From Phycisphaerae bacterium (GTDB taxonomy: Bacteria; Planctomycetota; Phycisphaerae; Phycisphaerales; SM1A02), in the NCBI GenBank assembly GCA_018663565.1, contig JABJQE010000089.1:1-10921 (forward strand): a stretch of 10,921 nucleotides of DNA, written 5' to 3'. Shown piece after piece: positions 1-9,454 of the stretch (its first letter is position 1; every line of letters starts with the position of its first letter). The translations under genes and the position numbers were made by a program. The notes under the pieces were generated by a model that had not been told where the DNA came from, did not search any database, and worked only from the letters and a program-made list of their open reading frames with translations.

Positions 1-17
1 GAGCGGTTCTTGTACTC

Positions 18-327
18 ATGATGCGTAAGAAGGAGCACATTCCATGTCTTAGCACAGGACTCATTATTGGTTAGTGCCATGATCCTGATTGGAGCATCGG
101 CAGGCGTGCTCGCTGACACCGCCACATATGAGCTGCAGGCTGAGTGGGGGGGCGCGCAGCGGCTGAGTCTTTTCCGAGGCCAGTTCACGGCACAACAGCC
201 AATCTGGCAGGCCTCAAACGCCCCCCGACGCCCTTCGGCGGGCGAAAAAGGGGAGTTTTGTGATGGCGAGGTCGTTATTTCGGCACGCTGCTTGCATCAG
301 TACTACGTCCTCTCTCAGATCTACTGA
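18..327 (+). pseudogene. possible remnant of an exported protein (frameshifted signal peptide)
   Basis: A start at 18 reads MMRKKEHIPCLSTGLIIG and stops at 72-74 (TAG). The +1 frame then continues LVSAMILIGASAGVLADTA followed by TYELQAEW. Joined, the two pieces would make a textbook signal peptide: basic n-region MMRKK, a long hydrophobic stretch, and a VLA-like cleavage site before DTATYEL. After about position 155 the open frame runs on to 327 without any pattern I recognise. A run of seven G at 146-152 is a possible second frameshift point. I infer the N-terminal stub of a decayed secreted-protein gene. It could also be chance, since no ribosome binding site is obvious before position 18 and no domain follows. 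Confidence 0.3.
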
Positions 328-338
328 GCCCGAGGTAT

Positions 339-372
339 GGGGATCGCGGCCCGAAGCCGCTCCCCAGGAAGG
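339..372 (+). promoter_or_regulatory. dnaK leader hairpin abutting the ribosome binding site
   Basis: The arms GGGGA-tc-GCGGC (339-350) and GCCGCTCCCC (356-365) pair over 10 base pairs, with a two-base bulge (344-345) and a CCGAA loop. The Shine-Dalgarno sequence AGGAAGG (366-372) begins on the next base and lies 9 bases before the dnaK ATG. The ribosome binding site decides the ATG at 382 over the in-frame upstream start at 337. I see no CIRCE (HrcA) repeat upstream. A role of the hairpin in translation or mRNA stability is inference only. Confidence 0.45.
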
Positions 373-381
373 AAATACAAG

Positions 382-2298
<1,917 letters not shown>

Positions 2299-2339
2299 TA
2301 TGTGAATTCACAGCCGCGAGGTTGTTTGGATTAAAACAG

Positions 2340-2380
2340 GACACAGGGCCGAGTCGAAAGACTCGGCCCTGTGTCGTTTA
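2340..2380 (+). terminator. intrinsic terminator after dnaK
   Basis: A perfect 16-base-pair stem pairs gacacagggccgagtc (2340-2355) with gactcggccctgtgtc (2360-2375) around a GAAA tetraloop closed by C-G. It lies 42 bases after the dnaK stop codon. The following GTTTATTG is only a short, interrupted T tract, while AAAAC precedes the stem and could pair with GTTT. The stem itself is strong enough that I call it a Rho-independent terminator. Confidence 0.8.
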
Positions 2381-2692
2381 TTGCAATTGCCGCGGACACT
2401 TGGCTTGGGAATGCGGACAATGCAAGTGTGGTCAACATCAGCCACCAACTACTGAGGCATCCATGAAAGTTCATGTGGTGTAACCCGTCCCCGGCCCGAC
2501 AAGCGTCGCCAGTCTCTCGCAGTGGCCGAGCCGGAAACTTCGGAGGCGGCGACAACTAAATGCCAGAAGCGTGTTCTGTGTGATATCAACAATGCGAAGG
2601 GAATCGCCAAGTACGGGCGAGAGAGGCTAATTGTGGTGGTTGCGAGCTCTCCGTGAGTCGAGCAAGCGATCGCTTGCCAGTACCATTTGTCT
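2381..2692. other. intergenic region between dnaK and pepC
   Basis: About 310 bases with no supported gene. Open frames here on the minus strand run across the dnaK terminator or into pepC and show no recognisable motif. No tRNA-like cloverleaf was seen. The only structure that stands out is the palindrome at 2662-2677, listed separately. The promoter of pepC probably lies in the last 60 bases. Confidence 0.6.
2662..2692 (+). promoter_or_regulatory. palindrome and candidate leaderless promoter of pepC
   Basis: gcaagcgatcgcttgc (2662-2677) is a perfect 16-base palindrome. Four bases later TACCAT (2681-2686) matches the -10 consensus TATAAT at four positions and lies 6 bases before the pepC ATG at 2693, the spacing expected if transcription starts at the A of the start codon. 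No Shine-Dalgarno sequence precedes the ATG, which fits a leaderless mRNA. The palindrome would fall in the spacer between -35 and -10, a usual operator position. The palindrome is seen directly; promoter and operator roles are inferred. The central GCGATCGC could also be a site avoided or favoured by methylation. Confidence 0.4.
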
Positions 2693-4060
2693 ATGACAAC
2701 AACAACCGCCCCCTCAACCGGAGCGATCTCTTCAGATCGCATTGCTTCGCTTCGTACTGGACTCGACGGCGACTCAGCCTATCGGCTTGCCCGAAATGGT
2801 GTGACCAAGGTTGGCGCTGATGAAGTAGCGCTCAACCGCGATGTCGTCGCCTCGACCGACTGGACGTTCAGCACCTGGCTCGACGATTGGCCTGTGACCA
2901 ATCAGAAGAAGTCAGGCCGCTGCTGGATGTTCGCGGCGCTCAACCTCTTTCGGGCGAGTGTGATGAAACGGCTCAACGTCAAGAAGTTTGAGTTCAGCCA
3001 GAACTACACGCTCTTCTGGGACAAGTTCGAGCGGGCGAACTGGTTCCTTGAATGCATCATCGAAACAGCGAGTCGGGAACTGACAGATCGCTACGTGGGC
3101 TTCTTGCTCGATTACCCACTCGACGATGGCGGCCAGTGGAATATGTTTGTCAACCTCGTACGTCGCCACGGCCTCGTGCCGAAAGACATGATGCCGGAAT
3201 CGCAGTCCTCCTCAAACACAATGCGAATGAACGCGGTGTGCAAGGGATTCCTGCGTGGATTCGCTCGTGACTTGCGTGTGGCGATTGAGGGCGGGGCGTC
3301 GATTGACGAGGCGCGGGCTATCAAGGACACGCAACTTGCGACGATCTGGCGAGTGCTCTGCACACATCTTGGCGAACCGCCAGCATCGTTCATGTGGCAA
3401 TACAACGACAAGGATCGCAACTTTCACCGCGAAGGAGAGATGACGCCTGTGCAGTTTGCTCAGAAGTATGTCGATCTTCCGCTCAGTGAAATGGTGTGCC
3501 TCGTGCACGACCCGCGCCCAGAACATCCATTCGGCAAGACCTACACCGTCGAGTACCTCGGCAATATCGTCGGCGGTGAACAGGTTGTGTATCTCAACGT
3601 CGATATGGACACCATCAAACGTGCCGCGATCGAGACCATGGAAGGCGGCGAGCCCGTTTGGTTCGGATGTGATGTCGGGAAGCAATTCCAACGGCAAGTC
3701 GGCCTTTGGGATGCCAATCTATTCGAGTATGACGGACTGTATGGTCAAGCTGATGGGCTCGACAAAAATGACCGACTGCACTATCACCACACCGCCATGA
3801 CGCATGCGATGCTCTTTACTGGCGTTGATGTTCTGGAGGGATCAGCGCGTCGCTGGCGTGTTGAGAACTCATGGGGCGACGAGGGCGTCGGCCGCAAGGG
3901 ATTCCAGACGATGAACGACAACTGGTTCGACGAGTATGTCTTTGAGATCGCGGCTCATCGTTCGCGGCTAAGCAGCGAATTGCAGGCGGCACTTACAGAA
4001 TCACCCACGGTGCTCCCTCCATGGGATCCGATGGGAGCTCTTGCTCGAACTATGTGCTGA
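2693..4060 (+). CDS. pepC: aminopeptidase C / bleomycin hydrolase (peptidase C1B)
   Basis: This is a papain-fold cysteine aminopeptidase of the PepC / bleomycin hydrolase / Gal6 family. In known members it forms a cytoplasmic hexameric barrel and removes N-terminal residues from peptides. The product has 455 residues, the normal length, and no signal peptide. The catalytic triad is clear: Cys77 in KKSGRCWMFAALN with the oxyanion Gln in VTNQ just before, His371 in MTHAMLFTGVD, and Asn392 in ENSWGDEG. SQNYTLFWDK and DGGQWNMFVNLV are also family signatures. I chose the ATG at 2693; the in-frame TTG at 2687 adds only two residues. No ribosome binding site is visible. The C-terminus reads WDPMGALARTMC, four residues beyond the conserved GALA end, which in this family lies in the active site and sets aminopeptidase specificity. 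Confidence 0.95.
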   Translation: MTTTTAPSTGAISSDRIASLRTGLDGDSAYRLARNGVTKVGADEVALNRDVVASTDWTFSTWLDDWPVTNQKKSGRCWMFAALNLFRASVMKRLNVKKFEFSQNYTLFWDKFERANWFLECIIETASRELTDRYVGFLLDYPLDDGGQWNMFVNLVRRHGLVPKDMMPESQSSSNTMRMNAVCKGFLRGFARDLRVAIEGGASIDEARAIKDTQLATIWRVLCTHLGEPPASFMWQYNDKDRNFHREGEMTPVQFAQKYVDLPLSEMVCLVHDPRPEHPFGKTYTVEYLGNIVGGEQVVYLNVDMDTIKRAAIETMEGGEPVWFGCDVGKQFQRQVGLWDANLFEYDGLYGQADGLDKNDRLHYHHTAMTHAMLFTGVDVLEGSARRWRVENSWGDEGVGRKGFQTMNDNWFDEYVFEIAAHRSRLSSELQAALTESPTVLPPWDPMGALARTMC

Positions 4061-4110
4061 GATCAGGTCGATTTGGGGTTGTGCAATCCCTAATTGCGAC
4101 CATACTGATC
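4061..4110 (+). other. 50-base imperfect hairpin after pepC
   Basis: The inverted repeat begins on the base after the pepC stop codon. Outer arms GATCAG (4061-4066) and CTGATC (4105-4110) pair, then GTCG (4067-4070) with CGAC (4097-4100) after a CATA bulge, then ATT with AAT, and an inner stem GGGGTT / AATCCC with a GTGC loop (including one G-T pair). There is no T tract after it, so it is not a classical terminator. It may protect the mRNA end or weaken read-through into the carboxypeptidase gene 39 bases further on. Confidence 0.4.
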
Positions 4111-4148
4111 GTTGTGGGTATGGGTGTCCGGGCTTGAGGAGTGATTGC

Positions 4149-6431
4149 GTGAACTACTTGGTCAGCCTGTGCTGCGTATGTGTTACCGGTGGAGCCGTTG
4201 CGGTTCCTATGCCCGACCCAGCCGACTATGTCGGAAAGCAGATTGTGGAAATTGACGTGCCTGATGAGGTCACAGTCAATCAACTACTTGCTGATGGGCT
4301 TGATGCCTTGGCTTGCCGTCCGTCACCAGGGGTTGGCCCGTGGGTAGTGGACGATGATGGTCTTGCGCTTCTTGAGTCTATGGGGCTTACTGCTTCGCCA
4401 CTTATCGAAGACCTTGCGGCTTATCAAGCTGGCAGGAACGCCGAGCGGCTCGCGATTCGCGGAACTCATGGCGCCACACGTGGGCTTGATTCGTTCTATG
4501 ACGACTTCCGCACACTGCCGGAGTTAAATAGCCGGCTTGACCAGATCATTTCTGACCACAGTGATATTGCAACGGGCATCATGATTGGCACAAGCCACGA
4601 GGGAAGGCAGATTCGCGGTGTCGTCTTGAACGCGGGCGGCGGGAGCAAGCCAGCAGTTCTCTTCAATGGTTGCCAGCATGCGAGAGAGTGGATTTCGCCA
4701 ATGTCCACGATCAATATTGCCGACTCTCTTGCCGACGGATACGGGACGGACTCAACTATTACGGCCTTACTCGATAAGGTTGAAATCATTGTTATTCCGG
4801 TGGTGAACCCCGATGGATTTGAGCACACCTATGCCGCTGGCGGTTATCGATTCTGGCGAAAGAATCGCCGAGATAACGCAGGTAGTTGTGAAGGCGTTGA
4901 CTTGAATCGAAACTGGGATGCCGATTGGAACGGTGGCGAGAGCACCAGCACCGACCCGTGCAGCGACATTTATGTCGGCCCTGGCCCGATGAGCGAGCCC
5001 GAGGTGACGGCTCTTGGTGACTACTGCTTGGCGCACGGCAATATCCTCGCTCAGATTGACTTTCATTCGTACTCGCAACTCATATTGGAACCCCGTGGCT
5101 ACACCACTGCGCCGCCTCCTGATTGGGATGAGCTACATGCGGTTGGTGGATCCATTTCTGATGCGATCGCCTCTGTACACAGTGTGAATTACACCCATGA
5201 CAACCCGTGCAACATCTTGTACTGCGCGAGCGGCACATTGATCGACTGGCCCTACGATAGTTACGGCGCACTTTCATTTACGATCGAACTTCGGCCTGCT
5301 TCAGGTGATCCAGGCGGATTTGATCCTCCATCAAGCGAAATTCGCCCGTGCGCTGAAGAAAACTTCGCTGGCGTATTGGCCTTGATTGAGCACGTCAGCA
5401 CGTCGATGGGCATTGAGCTCACTGCGGGGCCGCCTACGACGGTGTCGACCGACGTCACAACCAGCTTTCCTGTTCGCATTTTCGAACGATCCGAGGCACC
5501 AGACCCAGCCACAGCGAGACTTCTGTATCGCGGAGACGGCGGGAGTTTCGACGAGGCGGACCTTTTGCATCTTGGTGGCGAGAGTTATGAAGCAACGCTT
5601 CCCACATTTACGTGCAGTGAGTCGCCAGAGTTCTACGTCGCGGTGGACGGTGTTTCGGGTGGCATGGCTACCTACCCATCGTCGGCGCCGAGCGAATTGT
5701 TGATTGCGACAGTGGCGTCCGATGTTGCGGTTGCATTTGATGACAATGCAGAAACAGATCCCGGATGGACGGTCTCAGGTACTGCCAGCGATGGGCATTG
5801 GGACCGCGGTGTTCCTGCCGGCGGCGGCCTTCGAGGTGATCCACCAGCGGATGCTGATGGAAGCGGCCAATGCTGGCTGACCGACAATGTTGAAGGCAAT
5901 AGCGATGTCGATGGAGGCGCGACCGTGCTCACCTCTCCCGCGATGGACATCCCAGGTGATGGTTGGACCTTGGCCTATTGGCGTTGGTATTCCAACACCT
6001 TTGGCGGTGCCCCGAATGCCGATGTCCTTACGGTCGAGTGGTCTGAGGTCGGTTCAGCAACGTGGCAAAATCTCGAGACCGTCGGTCCATCGGGGCCCGG
6101 TACTTCGGGTGGCTGGATCCGCGCAGATTTCGATCTTGACGCGAGCGGCCTTCTCGGAGTCGACGTATTCCAGATTCGAGTGACCGCGGACGATGCCGAT
6201 AGTGGATCTGTTATCGAAGCCGGTATTGACGGCGTTCAGGTCAGTCGGATCGAGTGCGAGGACACACCATGCCTTGGCGATCTTGACGGCAGCGGCGAGG
6301 TTGATGTTGACGACATTCTCCAGGTACTCGGAGCATTTGGATCAAATGACCCTGTGGCAGACACCAACGGTGATGGCATCGTTGACGTCAACGACATTCT
6401 CAATGTCGTGGGCGCATACGGCCCCTGTTGA
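4149..6431 (+). CDS. secreted M14 zinc carboxypeptidase with propeptide and dockerin-like tail
   Basis: This 760-residue exported metallocarboxypeptidase would remove C-terminal residues from peptides outside the cytoplasm. The GTG start at 4149 is chosen because GAGGAG (4136-4141) lies 7 bases before it and the signal peptide follows at once (hydrophobic to AVA, about residue 18; no basic residue in the n-region). Residues about 22-100 resemble the M14 activation propeptide (YVGKQIVEIDV to LIEDLAAYQ). The catalytic domain spans about 112-413: zinc ligands His177 and Glu180 (HAREW) and His306 (DFHSYS), substrate residues Asn253-Arg254 (DLNRNW), Tyr358 (LYCASG) and catalytic Glu380 (FTIELRP). 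Ile365 falls at the bovine position 255 that selects hydrophobic C-terminal residues (carboxypeptidase A type). A beta-sandwich region (about 415-520), a jelly-roll-like region (about 525-705) and two dockerin-type calcium repeats (708-760) follow. It runs 88 bases after pepC, but the two products act in different compartments. Confidence 0.93.
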   Translation: MNYLVSLCCVCVTGGAVAVPMPDPADYVGKQIVEIDVPDEVTVNQLLADGLDALACRPSPGVGPWVVDDDGLALLESMGLTASPLIEDLAAYQAGRNAERLAIRGTHGATRGLDSFYDDFRTLPELNSRLDQIISDHSDIATGIMIGTSHEGRQIRGVVLNAGGGSKPAVLFNGCQHAREWISPMSTINIADSLADGYGTDSTITALLDKVEIIVIPVVNPDGFEHTYAAGGYRFWRKNRRDNAGSCEGVDLNRNWDADWNGGESTSTDPCSDIYVGPGPMSEPEVTALGDYCLAHGNILAQIDFHSYSQLILEPRGYTTAPPPDWDELHAVGGSISDAIASVHSVNYTHDNPCNILYCASGTLIDWPYDSYGALSFTIELRPASGDPGGFDPPSSEIRPCAEENFAGVLALIEHVSTSMGIELTAGPPTTVSTDVTTSFPVRIFERSEAPDPATARLLYRGDGGSFDEADLLHLGGESYEATLPTFTCSESPEFYVAVDGVSGGMATYPSSAPSELLIATVASDVAVAFDDNAETDPGWTVSGTASDGHWDRGVPAGGGLRGDPPADADGSGQCWLTDNVEGNSDVDGGATVLTSPAMDIPGDGWTLAYWRWYSNTFGGAPNADVLTVEWSEVGSATWQNLETVGPSGPGTSGGWIRADFDLDASGLLGVDVFQIRVTADDADSGSVIEAGIDGVQVSRIECEDTPCLGDLDGSGEVDVDDILQVLGAFGSNDPVADTNGDGIVDVNDILNVVGAYGPC

Positions 6432-6577
6432 TCTCCCAGAAGCGAGTCTGCTGAACATGTCATGCGTGCGCGTGGCCGCTGCGTTGCTTTCATCTTGATA
6501 GGAACTCATCTTCTTCCGATGATTGGTTCATGAACGCGTTGTGATTGATGGGCCTGCCGGCACCTCGGGAGTGTCTG

Positions 6578-7687
6578 TTACTGCGAGAGACGTTCAATCG
6601 CGTCCCAAAAGTGCCGTGGATGGTGTATCGGCGCCAAGGCGGTCGCCGCATCGAGTGCTTTGTTGCGATATGCATGCCAGTCACTACAGATGGTGTCGAC
6701 CGCGCTCTGCCACGCTAAGGCATCGCTGCCTTCAACCACAATTCCCGCATCAAAGCGTTCTACCAGGCCGGCCATCCAAGTTCCCTTTGTCGTGACAATC
6801 GGACTTCCTTCGACAAGGGCATCGATCGCAACCGCGCTGACTCGATCGGAAAATGCAGTGGCGTCGTAGGGCAGCATCGCGATACCGTCGCGGACAAACT
6901 CGCGGAAGTGTTGGTCGGTGAGTGTTCTAGTTTCTTGCACGAGGTGTTGGTAGCCGATGCCCTGCAGTCGACTCAGTTCGACCGCCACATCTGACTTGAC
7001 ATCGCCCCAGTGCGTGGGTGATGCCTGAATACGAACGTCAATAGTTCGATTGTCTTGAGAGAGACACTCAATGAGATCGACCGAAATGGGTAAGCCCTTG
7101 TCCATCCGCGCGGCGCCGGCAACAATAATGGCTGGATGGGAAGTAGGTGTTCTTGTGGCGGATGCAGCTGCGCGTTCGCGAAGCCCGGCAAACGGGTATT
7201 CCACCACTGCAATTCGCTTGGCGCCAAGACTGCTCAGGTGGTCCACCGTAGATCGTGACGGGGCGAGCACAACGACACCCGGATGTCGTTTGAAGAATCG
7301 CCGCATGAACCGGTCCTTGCGGGGCTTGGGGGCATACCAGTGCATGTACAGCACCAGCGATCCGGGGCGACGGATGCCAATTGGCTTCAAGAGGTGGATG
7401 CCGAGTAAATCACTGGTAGTCGCTGTGCTCAGTACAACTTGCTTATGACGGAGCGATCTGGCGGCGTGTTTGGCGACTTGGATATGTCTGGCTCGGCGCG
7501 AGAAAACGCGGCGTACTTCAGATGGAGACAAACTGTGGGCTGCGAGGTCGCGGTGCGTCCAGACTCGGCAATGCTCTTTGCCCTTGGGGTGCGCACAGGT
7601 TAGTGCGGATACCAGCGCATGGCAGTGCCCCGCCTGACTGATGAGGGTCGGCTCCATGATGTTGGTTTCGATAGTGGGACTTGACAT
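6578..7687 (-). CDS. glycosyltransferase, GT-B fold (family 4-like)
   Basis: The 369-residue product looks like a retaining GT-B glycosyltransferase acting on a nucleotide sugar at the cytoplasmic face of the membrane; the sugar and acceptor cannot be told. The N-terminal half has EPTLISQAGHCHALVSAL and then LYMHWYAPKPRK and LAPSRSTVDHLSSLGAKRI, the usual end of the acceptor domain. The donor domain begins near IIVAGAARMDKG and contains AFSDRVSAVAIDALVEGSPIV, which aligns with the EX7E motif of the family but carries Asp281 and Asp289 instead of the two Glu. I chose the ATG at 7687 because AAGG lies 8 bases upstream (a second AAGGA is 2 bases away); the in-frame ATG at 7714 adds nine residues and has no binding site. 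It lies 109 bases after proS in the same direction, and converges with the carboxypeptidase gene across 146 bases in which I see no clear terminator. Confidence 0.85.
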   Translation of the reverse strand: MSSPTIETNIMEPTLISQAGHCHALVSALTCAHPKGKEHCRVWTHRDLAAHSLSPSEVRRVFSRRARHIQVAKHAARSLRHKQVVLSTATTSDLLGIHLLKPIGIRRPGSLVLYMHWYAPKPRKDRFMRRFFKRHPGVVVLAPSRSTVDHLSSLGAKRIAVVEYPFAGLRERAAASATRTPTSHPAIIVAGAARMDKGLPISVDLIECLSQDNRTIDVRIQASPTHWGDVKSDVAVELSRLQGIGYQHLVQETRTLTDQHFREFVRDGIAMLPYDATAFSDRVSAVAIDALVEGSPIVTTKGTWMAGLVERFDAGIVVEGSDALAWQSAVDTICSDWHAYRNKALDAATALAPIHHPRHFWDAIERLSQ

Positions 7688-7796
7688 GGTCCTTGCCTTG
7701 CGTACTGGCAACATGAAATCAAATGGGGGCGTCAGGTCTGGCCAGAATACGCAGCGTCTGCTTTCCTATTGTCCAGAGACAAACTCTGCTTGCCGG

Positions 7797-9317
7797 TCAA
7801 TATGCCTTGGCCCAGACGACGCGTCTAGTGCTTGGCTTTCCTGTAAAAATGCACGTGCCTGGCTCAGCGTCACCGAATGGAATACATCGGACACTTACGC
7901 CCAACTCTTCATTGATACGTTTCTCGACGTCCGCGTCGCCGCAGAAGTGGGCCCATGCGAATCCAGCATGCGGCGGCGTGGGGTCGCCTTCTGGGGCAGC
8001 GAAGTACGTGCGAAAGGCATCTTCCGAGTCAATCTCGCATGAGTTGGCCTGTTGGAATGCGAGTGCGCGATCGTACATGCCTTGCTGCATGTCTTCGAGG
8101 ATGCCGTGGACGCTTGAGACAAAGGTTGCACGGTCAACATTCTCTTTGTCCTTGTGCCCCCTGTCCCGCCTGGCCATAAAGACGCTGTCGGAATCCATGT
8201 CTCGTTGACCAATGTCGAGCCGGATCGGGACGCCACGTCGAATCCACTGCCAATTCTTTTCGCCGCCGCGGATGTCGCGTTCGTCGATCTCGACTTCGAT
8301 ATGGCGGCCGTGGTAGGGGATAACCCTCAGATCATCTGCAATCTTTCGGCAGTAATTCAGCACCGCTTCAGGGTTGTCTGCCCGCCCGGTCATTGGCAGA
8401 ATGACGATATGTGCAGGTGCGATGCGAGGTGGTATCAACAGGCCATCATCGTCGCCATGTGTCATGACCATCGCGCCGACCAAACGCGTAGACACGCCCC
8501 ACGATGTCGTCCAGCAGTGCTCAAGTTTGCCTTCTTCGCTTTGGTAGGTCATGTCCTGAGCCTTGGCGAAGTTCTGGCCGAGGAAGTGGGTGGTTCCAGC
8601 CTGCAGCGCCTTTCGATCCTGCATCATGGCCTCGATGCACAGCGTACGCACGGCGCCCGGAAATCGTTCGGCCGCCGTTTTCTCTCCAGTGAGTACCGGC
8701 ATAGCCATCCAATTGTTGGCAAAGTCGGCGTAAACGTCGAGCATCTTCTCAGTCTCTTCGACGGCCTCTTCGGATGTGGCGTGGGCTGTGTGTCCCTCTT
8801 GCCACAGAAACTCGCTTGTTCGCAAGAACAAACGTGTCCGCATTTCCCATCGCATGACATTGGCCCACTGATTGATCAACAGAGGCAGGTCGCGATAGGA
8901 CTCGATCCATCTGCTGAACGCATCGCCGATGATTGTCTCGCTGGTGGGGCGAATGATGAGCGGTTCTTCCAGTTCGCCAGCCGGAATAAGCGTGCCATCG
9001 GGTCCCTTCTCAAGTCGATGGTGTGTAACGACCGCGCACTCCTTGGCAAATCCCTCCACATGTTCGGCTTCTTTCTCAAGGAAACGCTTGGGAATGAGTA
9101 GGGGGAAGTAGGCGTTCTTGTGACCCGTGGCTTTGAACATGCCGTCGAGTACACGTTGGAAGTTTTCCCAAAGGGCGTAACCCCATGGCTTGATCACCAT
9201 GCATCCTCGAACAGGCGATGGTTCGGCAAGGTCGGACTTCTTCACGACCTGCTGGTACCACTCGGGATAGTTTTCTTCCCGAGTGGGCGTTATTGCGGTT
9301 TTTGCCTTGGTCGCCAT
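7797..9317 (-). CDS. proS: prolyl-tRNA synthetase, archaeal/eukaryal (short) type
   Basis: This class IIa enzyme charges tRNA-Pro with proline using ATP in the cytoplasm. The 506-residue product lacks the editing insertion of the typical bacterial enzyme (about 570 residues) and has the C-terminal extension ending in AKAY, as in archaeal, eukaryal and some bacterial ProRS. Seen in order are PYFPLL-type motif 1 (YFPLLIP, 70-76), the TXE loop RPTSETII (123-130), motif 2 WEMRTRLFLRTSEFLWQEG (157-175), motif 3 GAMVMTHGDDDGLLIPPR (281-298), the anticodon-binding domain (about 300-400) and the C-terminal domain. Of the two paired cysteine sites for zinc there, only Cys459 and Cys489 remain; the partners are Val464 and Thr492. 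MATKAK at 9317 is the usual-looking start; an ATG at 9341 is possible. Neither has a strong ribosome binding site. The 137 bases upstream show no good promoter. Confidence 0.96.
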   Translation of the reverse strand: MATKAKTAITPTREENYPEWYQQVVKKSDLAEPSPVRGCMVIKPWGYALWENFQRVLDGMFKATGHKNAYFPLLIPKRFLEKEAEHVEGFAKECAVVTHHRLEKGPDGTLIPAGELEEPLIIRPTSETIIGDAFSRWIESYRDLPLLINQWANVMRWEMRTRLFLRTSEFLWQEGHTAHATSEEAVEETEKMLDVYADFANNWMAMPVLTGEKTAAERFPGAVRTLCIEAMMQDRKALQAGTTHFLGQNFAKAQDMTYQSEEGKLEHCWTTSWGVSTRLVGAMVMTHGDDDGLLIPPRIAPAHIVILPMTGRADNPEAVLNYCRKIADDLRVIPYHGRHIEVEIDERDIRGGEKNWQWIRRGVPIRLDIGQRDMDSDSVFMARRDRGHKDKENVDRATFVSSVHGILEDMQQGMYDRALAFQQANSCEIDSEDAFRTYFAAPEGDPTPPHAGFAWAHFCGDADVEKRINEELGVSVRCIPFGDAEPGTCIFTGKPSTRRVVWAKAY

Positions 9318-9454
9318 GCGGGCAGGATACTGGGAGATCATGCGCCTGTGAGATCCCGCAGTTGCTACATGTTCAACGTGCCACAAATCCTTTGTTCGAT
9401 GGTGTCAACATGCCTCGAGAATGGCAGCTCATTCTGGGCAGCACGAATAGCGGC

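Noticed and set aside
49..79. TTAGCAC and TTAGTGC upstream of dnaK, considered as a CIRCE operator.
   Set aside because: CIRCE needs TTAGCACTC-N9-GAGTGCTAA; the second half here is not the inverted form and the spacing is wrong.
229..245. GC hairpin CGCCC-ttcggc-GGGCG followed by AAAAA, considered as a terminator.
   Set aside because: The tract after it is A, not T, on the plus strand, the stem is only five pairs, and on the minus strand no T run follows.
2331..2555. Minus-strand frame with a signal-peptide-like stretch (MNFHGCLSSWWLML, then TTLALSAFPSQVSA).
   Set aside because: It ends by reading through the dnaK terminator hairpin, has no domain after the hydrophobic part and no ribosome binding site.
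9380..9408. TTGACA on the minus strand (9408-9403) as the -35 box of proS.
   Set aside because: No acceptable -10 box lies 15-18 bases downstream (TGTGGC, TTGTGG and similar).
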